36,544 nucleotides of DNA from Gemella sp. (GTDB lineage: Bacteria; Bacillota; Bacilli; Staphylococcales; Gemellaceae). Shown here piece by piece: positions 19,647-29,497 of the stretch. Both the position numbers and the translations under genes were made by a program. Location of the stretch: positions 1 through 36,544 of the forward strand of contig JAUMWC010000017.1 in the NCBI GenBank assembly GCA_030529855.1, given 5' to 3'. The first letter of the stretch is position 1, and each line of letters opens with the position of its first letter. The notes under the pieces were generated by a model that had not been told where the DNA came from, made no database searches, and saw only the letters and a list, made by a program, of their open reading frames with translations.

Positions 19647-21167
19647 TTATTTAATTTTCTTTAATCTTTTATTTTCTATTTGATAAATGCTATCTGCTAC
19701 ATTGTCTACAAAAACTTTATCGTGTGAAATAAATATTATCGCACCAGGAAAATTTACTAACGCTTCTTCTATTTCTTCTATAGATTTTATCGATAAATTC
19801 CTTGTAGGTTCATCTAGTATTAATACTTCTGTTTCTTGCATCATCATTTTTGCGAAGAATATTTTAGCTTTTTGTCCGCCTGATAGATTATCTATAGAAT
19901 GAAACATTTCATCTCGCGTAAAATTCAGACTGGCTAAGACTATCTCTGCAAATTTTCTTTCTTCTACATCTCCACTTTGATTTAAAAATTCTAAAGGACT
20001 TGTATAACTAGCTATTATCTCTAAATAATTTTGCGGCATATATGTAGCTTTTACTTTCTTAAGCTCTAATTCTCTAACAATTTCTTTAAGCAATGTAGTT
20101 TTACCACATCCGTTATCACCAATAATCGCCAATTTTTCTTGCGACTTCAAATAGACTTGCACATCTTGTAATAAAATTCTATTCTCTACCTTCAATTCTT
20201 TCAAAGAGAAATCTAAAATATATTTTTCTTTTGCCACATCTATATTTTTAAATTTTATCAAGATAGACTTTTCTTCATCTACTCTCTTTGTCATATTCGA
20301 TTGCTCTTTTTCCAATCTTTTTTCTTGAGATTTTATCGAACGCATTTTATCCTTTAAATTTTTAGCAACCCTTGGATTTCTTACCGTTTGGTCTTGTGCA
20401 TGTCTTACACTATTGTAAACTTTATTAAAACGTTCATACTTAGCATCTAGTTCTGCTTTTTCTTTTCTAGCTCTAGAATTTTGAACTTCTGTCCTTCTAA
20501 TTCTATTTTCTACATAAGTTCTGTAATCTACTTTTTCTACACTAATGCAGGGTTCTTTTTTATTCTTGATTTGTTCAAAGTGTACTATTGTATCGGCTAC
20601 AGATTCTAACAACTCCCTATCATGACTTACAAAAATAAGAGCTATATCTAAATCTTTCAAAAATTTTATTAACCATTCTTTTGCACTTATATCTAAGTCG
20701 TTACTTGGCTCATCTAGAATTAAAATACTAGGATCTTTTAACAACTCCACTAAAAGCAAGAACTTAATTCTTTCTCCACCTGAAAGTGACAGTAATTTCC
20801 TATCTTCTTCAAATAGATAATCATTTAAAGAAAAGTTTTTAATCAATTTATAGGCTTTATTGTAATCTAACATTTCCAGGGAAATATTTTTTTCAAAATA
20901 TTTAAACGTTGTTTCTTCCAATTCAGCTTTCTCTAATTGCTGGGGAAGATAGGCAATAACTTCATCACATAGTATATCTCCTTTAATATCCGCATATTTT
21001 TCTAGTTTTTCTTTTTCTACAATTGCCTTCAATAAGGTTGATTTTCCATTCCCTTCTTCTCCTATTAAGGCAACCTTATCTCCCATCTTAATTTGTAAGT
21101 TAAAATCTTTAATTAATTGTCTTACGTCTGCTTGTAAATATATATTCAAATTCCTAATTTCTAACAT
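19647..21167 (-). CDS. ABC-F family ATPase, possible ribosome-protection (antibiotic resistance) type
   Basis: A 506-aa cytosolic protein with two ABC domains and no membrane segments, the ABC-F layout. ABC1: Walker A GEEGNGKS (36-43), signature LSGGE (128-132), Walker B LDEPSNDLD (151-159). A charged coiled linker spans about 205-300. ABC2: Walker A GDNGCGKT (350-357), signature LSGGQ (428-432), Walker B LDEPTRNLS (451-459). DEPTRNLS in ABC2, in place of the usual NHLD, is characteristic of Lsa/Vga-type target-protection proteins that dislodge lincosamides, pleuromutilins and streptogramin A from the ribosome. The leader (21184-21397) has a leader-peptide-sized ORF and an attenuator, typical of drug-inducible ABC-F genes. 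A resistance role is inference; a housekeeping ABC-F is the alternative. Confidence 0.85.
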   Translation of the reverse strand: MLEIRNLNIYLQADVRQLIKDFNLQIKMGDKVALIGEEGNGKSTLLKAIVEKEKLEKYADIKGDILCDEVIAYLPQQLEKAELEETTFKYFEKNISLEMLDYNKAYKLIKNFSLNDYLFEEDRKLLSLSGGERIKFLLLVELLKDPSILILDEPSNDLDISAKEWLIKFLKDLDIALIFVSHDRELLESVADTIVHFEQIKNKKEPCISVEKVDYRTYVENRIRRTEVQNSRARKEKAELDAKYERFNKVYNSVRHAQDQTVRNPRVAKNLKDKMRSIKSQEKRLEKEQSNMTKRVDEEKSILIKFKNIDVAKEKYILDFSLKELKVENRILLQDVQVYLKSQEKLAIIGDNGCGKTTLLKEIVRELELKKVKATYMPQNYLEIIASYTSPLEFLNQSGDVEERKFAEIVLASLNFTRDEMFHSIDNLSGGQKAKIFFAKMMMQETEVLILDEPTRNLSIKSIEEIEEALVNFPGAIIFISHDKVFVDNVADSIYQIENKRLKKIK

Positions 21168-21183
21168 AAAAACCTCCTACTAC

Positions 21184-21397
21184 TAATAAAAATAAATAAG
21201 CAACAGAATATTATAATCCTGCTGCTTATACTAAAATTTCCTAGTTAAAGAGACCTAATTAAATAATTAGGAATTAAAAAATATGGAAAATGGCACACTT
21301 CACCTTAATAATACAAAATCAGATTAATTATAATATTCTAAATCCGTTTTTATATTATTTAGTGTTCAATGGCATTTCCTCTCTTTTCTATAATCTT
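21184..21397 (-). promoter_or_regulatory. putative transcription attenuator leader of the ABC-F gene
   Basis: Transcription from the promoter at 21404-21432 yields a leader of about 230 nt. It holds, in order, a 6-codon ORF (21375-21355), the segment AGAATATTATAAT (21339-21327), a hairpin CCTAATT/AATTAGG (21271-21254), and a terminator with arms of about 14 bp (21229-21196) followed by TTATTTTTATT. The segment AGAATATTATAAT is perfectly complementary over 13 nt to ATTATAATATTCT inside the terminator (21217-21205), so it can act as an antiterminator. The Shine-Dalgarno sequence AGGAGG comes directly after. Confidence 0.65.
21355..21375 (-). CDS. possible leader peptide MPLNTK
   Basis: The codons are ATG CCA TTG AAC ACT AAA TAA, preceded by AGAGAGG. 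Spacing from AGAGG to the ATG is only 2 nt; the in-frame TTG (giving a tetrapeptide ending NTK) has 8-nt spacing and may be the true start. Drug-stalled ribosomes here would free the downstream antiterminator. No direct evidence of translation. Confidence 0.35.
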   Translation of the reverse strand: MPLNTK

Positions 21398-21403
21398 ACA
21401 TAA

Positions 21404-21432
21404 ATTATAAAATATAGACTTCTTATTGTCAA
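21404..21432 (-). promoter_or_regulatory. sigma-A promoter of the ABC-F gene
   Basis: Consensus TTGACA (21432-21427), a 17-bp spacer and consensus TATAAT (21409-21404). It lies just after the dnaJ terminator. A perfect promoter before an attenuator fits a gene made constitutively but stopped early. Confidence 0.85.
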
Positions 21433-21437
21433 TATAA

Positions 21438-21463
21438 AAACTACCGATTTTCACCGGTAGTTT
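21438..21463 (-). terminator. terminator of hrcA-grpE-dnaK-dnaJ
   Basis: Arms AAACTACCG and CGGTAGTTT, an 8-nt loop, then TTTTTAT on the minus strand. It starts 8 nt after the dnaJ stop codon. Confidence 0.9.
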
Positions 21464-21471
21464 CGAATGTT

Positions 21472-22632
21472 TTATAAGTCATCTAGGACTTCATCTATTT
21501 TTCTTTTTGCCTTTTTGAAGAAACCTTCATCATCAGAGTGTTTTTCTCCTCTGATTTTAGCTAACTCTTCGTACAGTTCTTTTTCACGTTGCGATAAATC
21601 TTTTGGTATTTTTACCGTAGCAATAATGTAGTGGTCACCTTGTCCGTAACCTCTAACATTTTTAACACCCTTACCTGCTAGTTTAAACTTACGTCCATGT
21701 TGAGTTCCTGCTGGAACGTTAAGTTCAATTTCTCCAGTAAGTGTTTTAACATCTATCTTAGCACCCAAAGCTGCTTGTGCTGGTGATATTTCTAACTCTG
21801 TATAAATATCATCCCCTTCTCTGTGGAAATAGTTATCTGCAGGTACGACTACCTCTATGAATAAATCTCCTGCTGGACCACCATTAATTCCAGGTCCACC
21901 TTTTCCTGAAAGACGTACTCTTTGTCCTGATTCGATACCTGCTGGTATATCAACTTCATACTCAACTTCTTTATTGTTGTGTCCTTTACCGAAACAATGA
22001 GCACATTTATCTTTAATCATTTTTCCAGTACCGCTACACGTTGAACATGTTCTTTGACTTTGAACTTGTCCAAAAATAGATTGTTGAACAACCGTCTCTG
22101 CTCCTGAACCATGACATGTAGTACATGTCGATACCGATGATGAGTCTTTAGCTCCCGAACCATGACATTTTTCACATTCAACTTCTTTTCTTATCTTGAA
22201 TGATTTCTTAACACCAAAAACTGATTCTGTAAATGAAATATTAACTCTGTGAAGTAAGTCTTCTCCTTGGCGAGGAGCGTTAGGATTTCTTCTTCCACGT
22301 CCTCCTCCACCAAAGAATGATGAGAATATATCTCCTAAGTCATCAAAGTCAGCTCCAGAGAATCCACCACCGAATCCTCCAAAACCTCCACCACCAAATC
22401 CGCCACCTTGTTCAAAGGCTGCATGTCCAAATTGGTCGTATTGAGCTTTCTTTGTATCATCACTTAGTACTTCATAGGCTTCTGCTATTTCTTTAAATTT
22501 TTCATCAGCACCTGGCTCTTTATTAATATCTGGGTGATATTGCTTAGATAATTTTCTATATGCTTTTTTTATTTCTTGAGCACTAGCACCTTTAGCAAGA
22601 CCTAGCACTTCATAGTAATCTCTTTTTGCCAT
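21472..22632 (-). CDS. dnaJ: chaperone protein DnaJ (Hsp40)
   Basis: A 386-aa type I DnaJ. The J domain occupies 1-70 with HPD at 33-35, the motif that stimulates DnaK ATPase. A Gly/Phe-rich stretch covers about 75-112. Four zinc-finger repeats CxxCxGxG start at C153, C170, C196 and C210, followed by the substrate-binding C-terminal domain. It delivers unfolded clients to DnaK. AGGGG lies 5 nt before the ATG. Last gene of the hrcA-grpE-dnaK-dnaJ operon. A 200-nt spacer with a structured repeat separates it from dnaK. Confidence 0.98.
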   Translation of the reverse strand: MAKRDYYEVLGLAKGASAQEIKKAYRKLSKQYHPDINKEPGADEKFKEIAEAYEVLSDDTKKAQYDQFGHAAFEQGGGFGGGGFGGFGGGFSGADFDDLGDIFSSFFGGGGRGRRNPNAPRQGEDLLHRVNISFTESVFGVKKSFKIRKEVECEKCHGSGAKDSSSVSTCTTCHGSGAETVVQQSIFGQVQSQRTCSTCSGTGKMIKDKCAHCFGKGHNNKEVEYEVDIPAGIESGQRVRLSGKGGPGINGGPAGDLFIEVVVPADNYFHREGDDIYTELEISPAQAALGAKIDVKTLTGEIELNVPAGTQHGRKFKLAGKGVKNVRGYGQGDHYIIATVKIPKDLSQREKELYEELAKIRGEKHSDDEGFFKKAKRKIDEVLDDL

Positions 22633-22651
22633 CTTTTCCCCTATGTAAGAT

Positions 22652-22676
22652 TAAGGGAGCGTAAAACACTCCCTTA
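22652..22676 (-). repeat. 8-bp hairpin just upstream of the dnaJ ribosome binding site
   Basis: TAAGGGAG and CTCCCTTA pair perfectly with a 9-nt loop, ending about 10 nt before the dnaJ AGGGG. On the minus strand no T-run follows, so it is not a terminator there. It could modulate dnaJ translation or protect the 5' end of a processed mRNA. Confidence 0.6.
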
Positions 22677-22721
22677 TATTTTTATTATTGTTGGATTTTT
22701 GCCGAGCTATTTATTTACTTG

Positions 22722-22826
22722 CTCAGCGGTTGTCTGCCAATCACTCAAATTTCATTTTCGTTCTTGGGACAGTTGCGAGAAAATAATCCCTAAACTTTTT
22801 TACATCGCTTCTCTCTTTAAAAAGTT
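22722..22826 (-). repeat. two-hairpin intergenic RNA element, copy 2 (dnaK-dnaJ spacer)
   Basis: This is the partner of the element at 24714-24820. Shared blocks in plus orientation are CTCAG-GGTT, CCAATCACTC, CGTTCTTGGGA and TACATC. Hairpin 1 on the minus strand has arms AACTTTTT and AAAAAGTT (22826-22793), 6 nt after the dnaK stop. Hairpin 2 pairs TGTC with GACA and CCAA with TTGG. Arm sequences differ from copy 1 but still pair. Confidence 0.8.
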
Positions 22827-22832
22827 AAGTGC

Positions 22833-24689
<1,857 letters not shown>

Positions 24690-24713
24690 TTATAAATATT
24701 AAGAGTTAACCTA

Positions 24714-24820
24714 CTCAGTGGTTATCTCCCAATCACTCGTAACTTCGTTACTCGTTCTTGGGATAACTTTGAGAAAGTCACTTCTAAATGTTTTTACATC
24801 ACTTTGTTCTTCAAAACATT
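24714..24820 (-). repeat. two-hairpin intergenic RNA element, copy 1 (grpE-dnaK spacer)
   Basis: Hairpin 1 on the minus strand has arms AATGTTTT and AAAACATT (24820-24787) and begins at the grpE stop codon. Hairpin 2 has arms GTTATC-CCAA and TTGG-GA-GATAAC with an inner GTAAC/GTTAC stem (about 24767-24720). About 105 nt aligns end to end with the element after dnaK (22722-22826). The arms differ between copies by compensating changes. Confidence 0.8.
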
Positions 24821-25385
24821 AAGAATTTACTTTAACCATTGCAGGTCTTATCACTCTATCTTTTAATTTATATCCTTTTTGGAATGTATCTAATACAATT
24901 CCTGATTCTTTTTCTGAGTCGCTATCTTGCATTACTGCTTGGTGGAAGTTTGGATCAAATTGCTCTCCAGTTGGCTCGATTACTTCTACACCTTCTGATG
25001 TTAGAGCTGCTTGCAGGCCTTCGTATACCATTTGTACACCTTTTAAAAGTCCAGCTGTTGCTTCGTTTTCTTCCGTTGAAGCTAAAGCTCTTTCTAGGTT
25101 GTCAAGACTTGGTAATATTTCTGAAATTACCTTTTGACTCTTGTATTTATTATTCGTTTCTATTTCTTGATTTTTACGTTTTTTAAAGTTTTCAAACTCA
25201 GCATAAAGTCTTAAGTACTTATCTTCAGATGCCTTTAAGTCTTCTTCTGCTTTTAGAAGTTTAGCTTCTAATAATTGTTCTACTGATTGTTCAACTTCCT
25301 CTTCCGAAGTTTCAACCTCTTCAGTGACTTCTTCTGTTTTTTCTTCTAATACTTCTTCTTGTATTTCTTCGTTCTTGTTAGACAT
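24819..25385 (-). CDS. grpE: nucleotide exchange factor GrpE
   Basis: A 188-aa GrpE. Residues 1-50 are a very Glu-rich disordered start, followed by the long dimerisation helix (YAEFENFKKR) and the C-terminal beta domain with GVEVIEPTGEQFDPNFHQAV and RVIRPAMVKV. It releases ADP from DnaK. AGGAGG lies 5 nt before the ATG. It follows hrcA by 12 nt, so the two are co-transcribed. A structured element begins at its stop codon. Confidence 0.98.
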   Translation of the reverse strand: MSNKNEEIQEEVLEEKTEEVTEEVETSEEEVEQSVEQLLEAKLLKAEEDLKASEDKYLRLYAEFENFKKRKNQEIETNNKYKSQKVISEILPSLDNLERALASTEENEATAGLLKGVQMVYEGLQAALTSEGVEVIEPTGEQFDPNFHQAVMQDSDSEKESGIVLDTFQKGYKLKDRVIRPAMVKVNS

Positions 25386-25397
25386 GCCTACCTCCTA

Positions 25398-26405
25398 TTA
25401 TTTTAGGTTCTTATTCAAGTTAGCTTTGACACATGTTATCAGCGCCATTACTTTTTTGTAGTTCATTCTCTTAGGACCAAAAACAGCAATAACTCCTTCT
25501 CCCTTATCACTAGAATATTTACTCGATACTAGCGATAGGTCTGTTAAATTAGACCTAGAAAGTTCATTCCCTATTTTTATTGATATATCGCTACTTTCAA
25601 AATCATCATCCAAAAGTTCTACAATACTATCATCTTCTAAAAGACTTACTACTTCTTTTAACTTGTCTAAATCGTCTATATCAGGTTGTTTTAGCAAATT
25701 ATACTTACCACCTAAAGCAATAGTTTTCTTACTCTTATCATTTAAAATCCTATTCAGAGCCAACACTATCATATCGTAGTTATTTACCCTACCCTTAAGA
25801 TATTTCTCTAATTCCTTATGAAGCAATACGTGAGCTTGTGCCATTTCTATATCATAGAAATATGCTTGAAGTAATTTATTTACTTCCGCTATATCTTCAT
25901 TAGTAAAGTCAGCCTGCATTTTATAATTTTGCTGGTGAACTTCTCCCGTATTAGTAATTAGTATTACCAAAACACTTCTTGGACTTAAGAGTATTAACTC
26001 TATCTTATTTATTCTTTTATCTGACCTTGTAGGTGCTAATATTACTGCTGTACAGTCTGTCAAATCTGATAATACTATGGCATTTTTTTCTAGAAATTTT
26101 GATTCAGAATAAACTTCTTCTTTATTAATAGAATTTATTACCGTATTATCATCTTCTGTTAACTTGTACTCAGTATTTATATAATCAACATAATATCTAT
26201 AACCTTTTTCTGAAGGAATTCTACCAGAAGATGTATGTGTCTTCATTATAAATCCTTCTTTTTCCAACTTACTCATATCATTACGAATAGTAGCTGGTGA
26301 AAAGTCAATATCTTGTGATATTAGTTTCGAACCTACCGGCTGATTATTATTGATAAAATTTTCTACTATTGTTTGAAGGATAAGAACTTGCCTTTCTAAT
26401 AACAT
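25398..26405 (-). CDS. hrcA: heat-inducible transcription repressor HrcA
   Basis: A 335-aa HrcA: an N-terminal winged-helix domain (LLERQVLILQTIVENF, SPATIRNDMSKLEKEGFI) that binds CIRCE, then the GAF-like and dimerisation regions. It represses the chaperone operon, is kept active by GroEL in other Firmicutes, and falls off on heat stress. A longer frame reaches 26438, but that ATG lies inside the CIRCE operator and has no ribosome binding site. The ATG at 26405 follows AAGGTGA and gives the family-typical N terminus. First gene of hrcA-grpE-dnaK-dnaJ; the CIRCE site upstream makes it self-regulated. Confidence 0.97.
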   Translation of the reverse strand: MLLERQVLILQTIVENFINNNQPVGSKLISQDIDFSPATIRNDMSKLEKEGFIMKTHTSSGRIPSEKGYRYYVDYINTEYKLTEDDNTVINSINKEEVYSESKFLEKNAIVLSDLTDCTAVILAPTRSDKRINKIELILLSPRSVLVILITNTGEVHQQNYKMQADFTNEDIAEVNKLLQAYFYDIEMAQAHVLLHKELEKYLKGRVNNYDMIVLALNRILNDKSKKTIALGGKYNLLKQPDIDDLDKLKEVVSLLEDDSIVELLDDDFESSDISIKIGNELSRSNLTDLSLVSSKYSSDKGEGVIAVFGPKRMNYKKVMALITCVKANLNKNLK

Positions 26406-26431
26406 AGCAATCACCTTCTTATTTTTCGGAA

Positions 26432-26458
26432 TTAGCACTTTATACTCTTGAGTGCTAA
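26432..26458 (-). promoter_or_regulatory. CIRCE operator (HrcA binding site)
   Basis: TTAGCACTT, 9 nt, GAGTGCTAA. It matches the CIRCE consensus TTAGCACTC-N9-GAGTGCTAA with one change in an end base. It lies just downstream of the promoter, at the start of the transcript, and 27 nt before the hrcA ATG. Confidence 0.97.
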
Positions 26459-26469
26459 CTCATATTTAT

Positions 26470-26498
26470 ATACTAACACTAAGGTCAAATAATGTCAA
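26470..26498 (-). promoter_or_regulatory. sigma-A promoter of the hrcA operon
   Basis: TTGACA (26498-26493), a 17-bp spacer and TAGTAT (26475-26470), directly followed by CIRCE. Confidence 0.75.
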
Positions 26499-26561
26499 TA
26501 GAAAAATCAAAATATTTTTGACTTTTTTTGACTTTTGTTTGTAGAGACTAGTTTTAACAAT

Positions 26562-26595
26562 AAAAATAGGAATAGTAGTCGCTATTCCTATTTTT
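26562..26595. terminator. terminator after the small membrane-protein gene
   Basis: Arms AAAAATAGGAATAG and CTATTCCTATTTTT form a perfect 14-bp stem with a 6-nt loop, 4 nt past the stop at 26600. The A/T ends make it work in either direction. Confidence 0.88.
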
Positions 26596-26599
26596 TATT

Positions 26600-27028
26600 C
26601 TAATTTTTCTTATTTTTTACAGATTTATAATAGCTTTTTACTTCTGCTGCAATGAAATTAAAACATACCATCCAACCAGCATAAATAACTAACCTTACCA
26701 TTATATCATCCTTGAATTGCGATTCTGTTTCTAACCAAAAAAGTACATATAACATAATTATGGACATCATTATAGAAACTAAGAACCTTAAAATCCCTGT
26801 GCTTTTCTTTCTATTATACGGCAATTCTCTTTTCAGATTAAATGTTTTTACAATGAAATTTTTAAAACTAATAACTAATACTAGAAAATTTATAACAATT
26901 ACAGCAATTAACGGTAATCTTATTAAAATATTATCCTTGATATATTCTGTTTCTATTAAATCTGCAAGATAATATATAGAAGTTACAGTTATACTACCTA
27001 TAATAATTAAACTAAAAAAATTCTTCAT
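26600..27028 (-). CDS. four-helix integral membrane protein, unknown function
   Basis: I do not recognise the family. The product (142 aa from ATG 27028, or 149 aa from ATG 27049) has four predicted membrane helices at about 4-25, 33-60, 78-100 and 109-130, with short polar loops (KTFNLKRELPYNRKKS between helices 2 and 3) and a Lys-rich tail. ATG 27028 follows AGGA and lies 6 nt from the previous stop, so it is preferred; ATG 27049 overlaps the upstream gene by 16 nt and lacks a ribosome binding site. Tight coupling to the exported protein gene suggests a shared task, for example self-protection from it, but that is speculation. It ends at a strong terminator. Confidence 0.75.
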   Translation of the reverse strand: MKNFFSLIIIGSITVTSIYYLADLIETEYIKDNILIRLPLIAVIVINFLVLVISFKNFIVKTFNLKRELPYNRKKSTGILRFLVSIMMSIIMLYVLFWLETESQFKDDIMVRLVIYAGWMVCFNFIAAEVKSYYKSVKNKKN

Positions 27029-27033
27029 AATTC

Positions 27034-27558
27034 CTATAACAAGAACCATACCACTGTTCTACTTAAAATCCCAGCAGCGGTAGCATTCATTCCCATCGCT
27101 CTAAATCTTCCAGCAAGATAATCAGTTATATGTCCATCTGCTTGTGTAGTTATTGTCAACATAGTTGCTACTCTGTTATATGTAACATTTCTTTTTATAA
27201 AATCTCTCACTTTTTTATTAGGAATTCTATTCGCTGCATTTTGTATGTATTGATTAAATTTCCTACTTCCAATTTTATATAATTTTGCTTTCATTTTTTT
27301 TGCTGCAAAAACTATCGCTTTGGTTTTTGGACCAAACTCTTCTTGAGTTACTTCTTTCGCAAACACAGGGTCTTTCATCAATTCTTTTTTTAACTCTCTT
27401 TGAAATATTTCCATATCTCTTTGGCTTATTTGTACTCCTCCAGCATTTACACTAGTATTTCTAGCGTAAGCCTCATTAGAATTAATTACTGCTGTTATTG
27501 GCGTAATTAATAAAACTGACGATAAAATTCCAACTGTTACTTTTCCTTTTTTGTTCAT
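27034..27558 (-). CDS. small exported basic protein, unknown function; bacteriocin-like layout
   Basis: I do not recognise the family. The 174-aa product has a Sec signal peptide (MNKKGK, a hydrophobic core at about 8-25, likely cleavage after EAYA at 32). The mature part is very basic (KKMKAKLYKIGSRKF, NRIPNKKVRDFIKRN) and contains no Cys. The last 35 residues are Gly/Ala/Thr-rich and end in a hydrophobic SRTVVWFLL. A cleaved signal, a cationic body and an amphipathic C terminus, with a four-helix membrane partner directly downstream, resemble a membrane-active peptide with its protector. Function remains a hypothesis. GGGAGG lies 8 nt before the ATG, and its own strong promoter is at 27614-27642. 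Confidence 0.8.
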   Translation of the reverse strand: MNKKGKVTVGILSSVLLITPITAVINSNEAYARNTSVNAGGVQISQRDMEIFQRELKKELMKDPVFAKEVTQEEFGPKTKAIVFAAKKMKAKLYKIGSRKFNQYIQNAANRIPNKKVRDFIKRNVTYNRVATMLTITTQADGHITDYLAGRFRAMGMNATAAGILSRTVVWFLL

Positions 27559-27613
27559 TCCCTGAACCTCCCTTTTTCATTTTTGTAAACCCTACATTAT
27601 GTTTTACACCAAC

Positions 27614-27642
27614 ATTGTACACCTTTACATTCTTTTTGTCAA
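27614..27642 (-). promoter_or_regulatory. sigma-A promoter of the exported-protein gene pair
   Basis: TTGACA (27642-27637), a 17-bp spacer and TACAAT (27619-27614). A TGTAAA/TTTACA inverted repeat with 13-nt spacing (about 27582-27606) lies just downstream and could be an operator; this is weak. Confidence 0.75.
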
Positions 27643-27996
27643 TAGTAAATTTATTAGTTTATTAAATAATCTTTTTATTTATCGAACAGGAGTCGTAAAT
27701 ATAAGTTTACCTACTTATTTTTCTTTACTATATTGTTTGAAAAGGAAGAATATACTTAATTATATAATGTAAGTTCCGTAAAAATTTTGCTAATTTTTCT
27801 AAAGTATCAACAAATACTACATGTTCAGTTTATACATATTCTTCTAATCTAAGGATATTAGAATTTAGATATCGGTTCAATTATACACCGTGCAAACTCT
27901 CCCTATTATATTAAAATCAAAACAAAAATTTATAGAAAATCAACTTAACAAAGAATTACACACAGTATACAAAATATATGTAAGTATAATTTCATA
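27643..27996. other. intergenic stretch of about 350 bp with no supported gene
   Basis: Very AT-rich, with no credible ORF that has a ribosome binding site on either strand. The only structure noted is a 7-bp inverted repeat TTCTAAT/ATTAGAA at 27842-27863. It lies between the terminator of the 122-aa gene and the promoter of the exported-protein gene. Confidence 0.6.
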
Positions 27997-28040
27997 AAAA
28001 ATAGAGTAAACATCTTTTTAAAGATATTTACTCTATTTTT
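27997..28040 (-). terminator. terminator overlapping the end of the 122-aa gene
   Basis: A long stem: TAGAGTAAA with TTTACTCTA plus flanking A/T pairs, one C-A mismatch, then ATCTT/AAGAT and a short loop, followed by TTTTTT on the minus strand. The stop codon of the gene at 28028 is inside the stem. Confidence 0.88.
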
Positions 28041-28396
28041 AATTCATCATTGATATTTTTCATCGCATAATTGTAAACAAATGCTTTTATTATAGTTTTT
28101 ATGCTTTCTTCATGTGTATTCTCCAATTTATCAATAAAAATTCTACTTCTCTCTATTAAGTTGTCTGGATTTTCTATAAGACTTTCTAATTCAGATAAAG
28201 ACTTATTTTCCGTTTCATTAGAATAAAATAAAAACAAACTACTTGTCTCCCTATCATCAAGCCCGCTATTAATGCAATTTAGATGAAATGAAATTTCTCT
28301 ACCATCTCTGTATTTTAAATAGTCTGCTATCTCATTTACTACTTGTCTTAAACTTGAGATTTCATTATATAGTAATTCAAATTGATCTTTCTCCAT
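28028..28396 (-). CDS. hypothetical 122-aa cytosolic protein
   Basis: Not recognised. The product is acidic, soluble and without membrane segments or signal peptide. Residues 1-30 (MEKDQFELLYNEISSLRQVV, then NEIADYLKY) look like a coiled-coil helix. The remainder is helical with scattered charged residues (ETENKSLSELESLIENPDNL) and ends in NINDELKIE. The ATG has GGAG 6 nt upstream, an extended -10 promoter nearby (28426-28434) and a terminator that overlaps the stop, so this is a well-delimited single-gene unit and very likely real. It is divergent from pyrDA. Alternatives, such as a small regulator or prophage remnant, cannot be told apart. Confidence 0.75.
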   Translation of the reverse strand: MEKDQFELLYNEISSLRQVVNEIADYLKYRDGREISFHLNCINSGLDDRETSSLFLFYSNETENKSLSELESLIENPDNLIERSRIFIDKLENTHEESIKTIIKAFVYNYAMKNINDELKIE

Positions 28397-28425
28397 AATC
28401 TACTCCTAACTACTTATTTTAAATA

Positions 28426-28434
28426 ATTATAACA
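28426..28434 (-). promoter_or_regulatory. extended -10 promoter of the 122-aa gene
   Basis: TGTTATAAT on the minus strand fits the TGN-TATAAT extended -10; no clear -35 box at the right distance. Confidence 0.5.
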
Positions 28435-28493
28435 TAAAACAAGGTAAGATTCGTTTTTTATATATTTTTATAAATATTTTCATCTAAACAACC

Positions 28494-28522
28494 TTGATTT
28501 CCTAACAATAAAATGATAAAAT
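28494..28522 (+). promoter_or_regulatory. sigma-A promoter of pyrDA
   Basis: TTGATT (28494-28499), a 17-bp spacer and TAAAAT (28517-28522) on the plus strand, about 40 nt before the pyrDA ATG. It is the only plus-strand promoter supported in the window. Confidence 0.7.
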
Positions 28523-28564
28523 ATTATCAATTTATATTCTTATTCGTTTTAAAGGAGATTTGTT

Positions 28565-29494
28565 ATGCCTACTTCAACAAAAATTGGAAATTTCACTTTT
28601 GATAATTGTCTTATGAATGCTGCTGGTGTCCACTGTTACGATAAAGATGAACTTGCTGGTCTTTTATCTTCTAAAGCCGCTACATTCGTTACAAAGACAT
28701 GCACATTAGAAGTTCGCCCAGGAAACCCTGAACCAAGATACAAGAACACTGAATTAGGAAGTATCAATTCTATGGGACTACCTAACTTAGGATTTGATTA
28801 TTACCTAGATTATGTATTAGAGTTAGAGAAAAACGAAGATAACCCTGCCCTATTCTTATCACTAACAGGACTTTCTTCTGATGAAATACATATCTTATTA
28901 AAGAAAGTTCAAGATTCTTCTTTCAAAGGTCTTGTGGAACTAAACTTATCTTGTCCTAACGTACCTGGCAAACCACAGATTGCTTACGATTTTGAAACTA
29001 CTGAAAAATTATTAGGTGATGTATTTGAATACTTTACTAAACCACTTGGAGTTAAATTACCACCTTACTTTGATATTGTTCACTTTGATCAAATCTGTGA
29101 AGTATTAAATAAATTCCCATTAACTTTTGTTAATAGCGTAAATAGTATCGGTAATGGACTAATTATAGAAGATGAACACACTCTAATACATCCGAAAAAT
29201 GGTTTCGGTGGTATTGGTGGTGAGTATATCAAACCTACTGCCCTAGCTAATGTTCACGCTCTATACACTAGATTAAATAAAGACATAGCAATTATTGGTA
29301 CTGGTGGAGTATTAACCGGACGTGATGCTTTCGAACATATCCTATGCGGAGCATCTATGGTTCAAATCGGAACACAACTCCACAAAGAAGGATTAAAAAT
29401 TTTCGATAGAGTAACTGAAGAACTACAAGCAATAATGAAAGAAAAAGGTTATAAATCACTAGACGACTTCAAAGGAAAATTACAGTATATTTAA
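28565..29494 (+). CDS. pyrDA: dihydroorotate dehydrogenase A, class 1A (fumarate-dependent)
   Basis: Oxidises dihydroorotate to orotate in pyrimidine synthesis, with FMN and, in class 1A, fumarate as acceptor in the cytosol. The 309-aa protein closely resembles Lactococcus lactis Pyr[40 protein letters not shown] with the catalytic cysteine at exactly C130, [18 protein letters not shown] and FMN-phosphate-binding GTGGV. Class 1A is a single-subunit enzyme that needs no PyrK, and no pyrK is present. AAAGGAG lies upstream of the ATG. It is the only plus-strand gene here, alone between its promoter and a bidirectional terminator, and away from any other pyr gene. Confidence 0.96.
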   Translation: MPTSTKIGNFTFDNCLMNAAGVHCYDKDELAGLLSSKAATFVTKTCTLEVRPGNPEPRYKNTELGSINSMGLPNLGFDYYLDYVLELEKNEDNPALFLSLTGLSSDEIHILLKKVQDSSFKGLVELNLSCPNVPGKPQIAYDFETTEKLLGDVFEYFTKPLGVKLPPYFDIVHFDQICEVLNKFPLTFVNSVNSIGNGLIIEDEHTLIHPKNGFGGIGGEYIKPTALANVHALYTRLNKDIAIIGTGGVLTGRDAFEHILCGASMVQIGTQLHKEGLKIFDRVTEELQAIMKEKGYKSLDDFKGKLQYI

Positions 29495-29497
29495 AAC

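Noticed and set aside
26406..26438. Longer hrcA start at 26438
   Set aside because: It lies within the CIRCE operator and has no ribosome binding site; 26405 has AAGGTGA and the normal HrcA N terminus.
27842..27863. 7-bp inverted repeat TTCTAAT/ATTAGAA in the 350-bp intergenic stretch, considered as a small RNA
   Set aside because: Short, AT-only stem, no clear promoter or terminator belonging to it.
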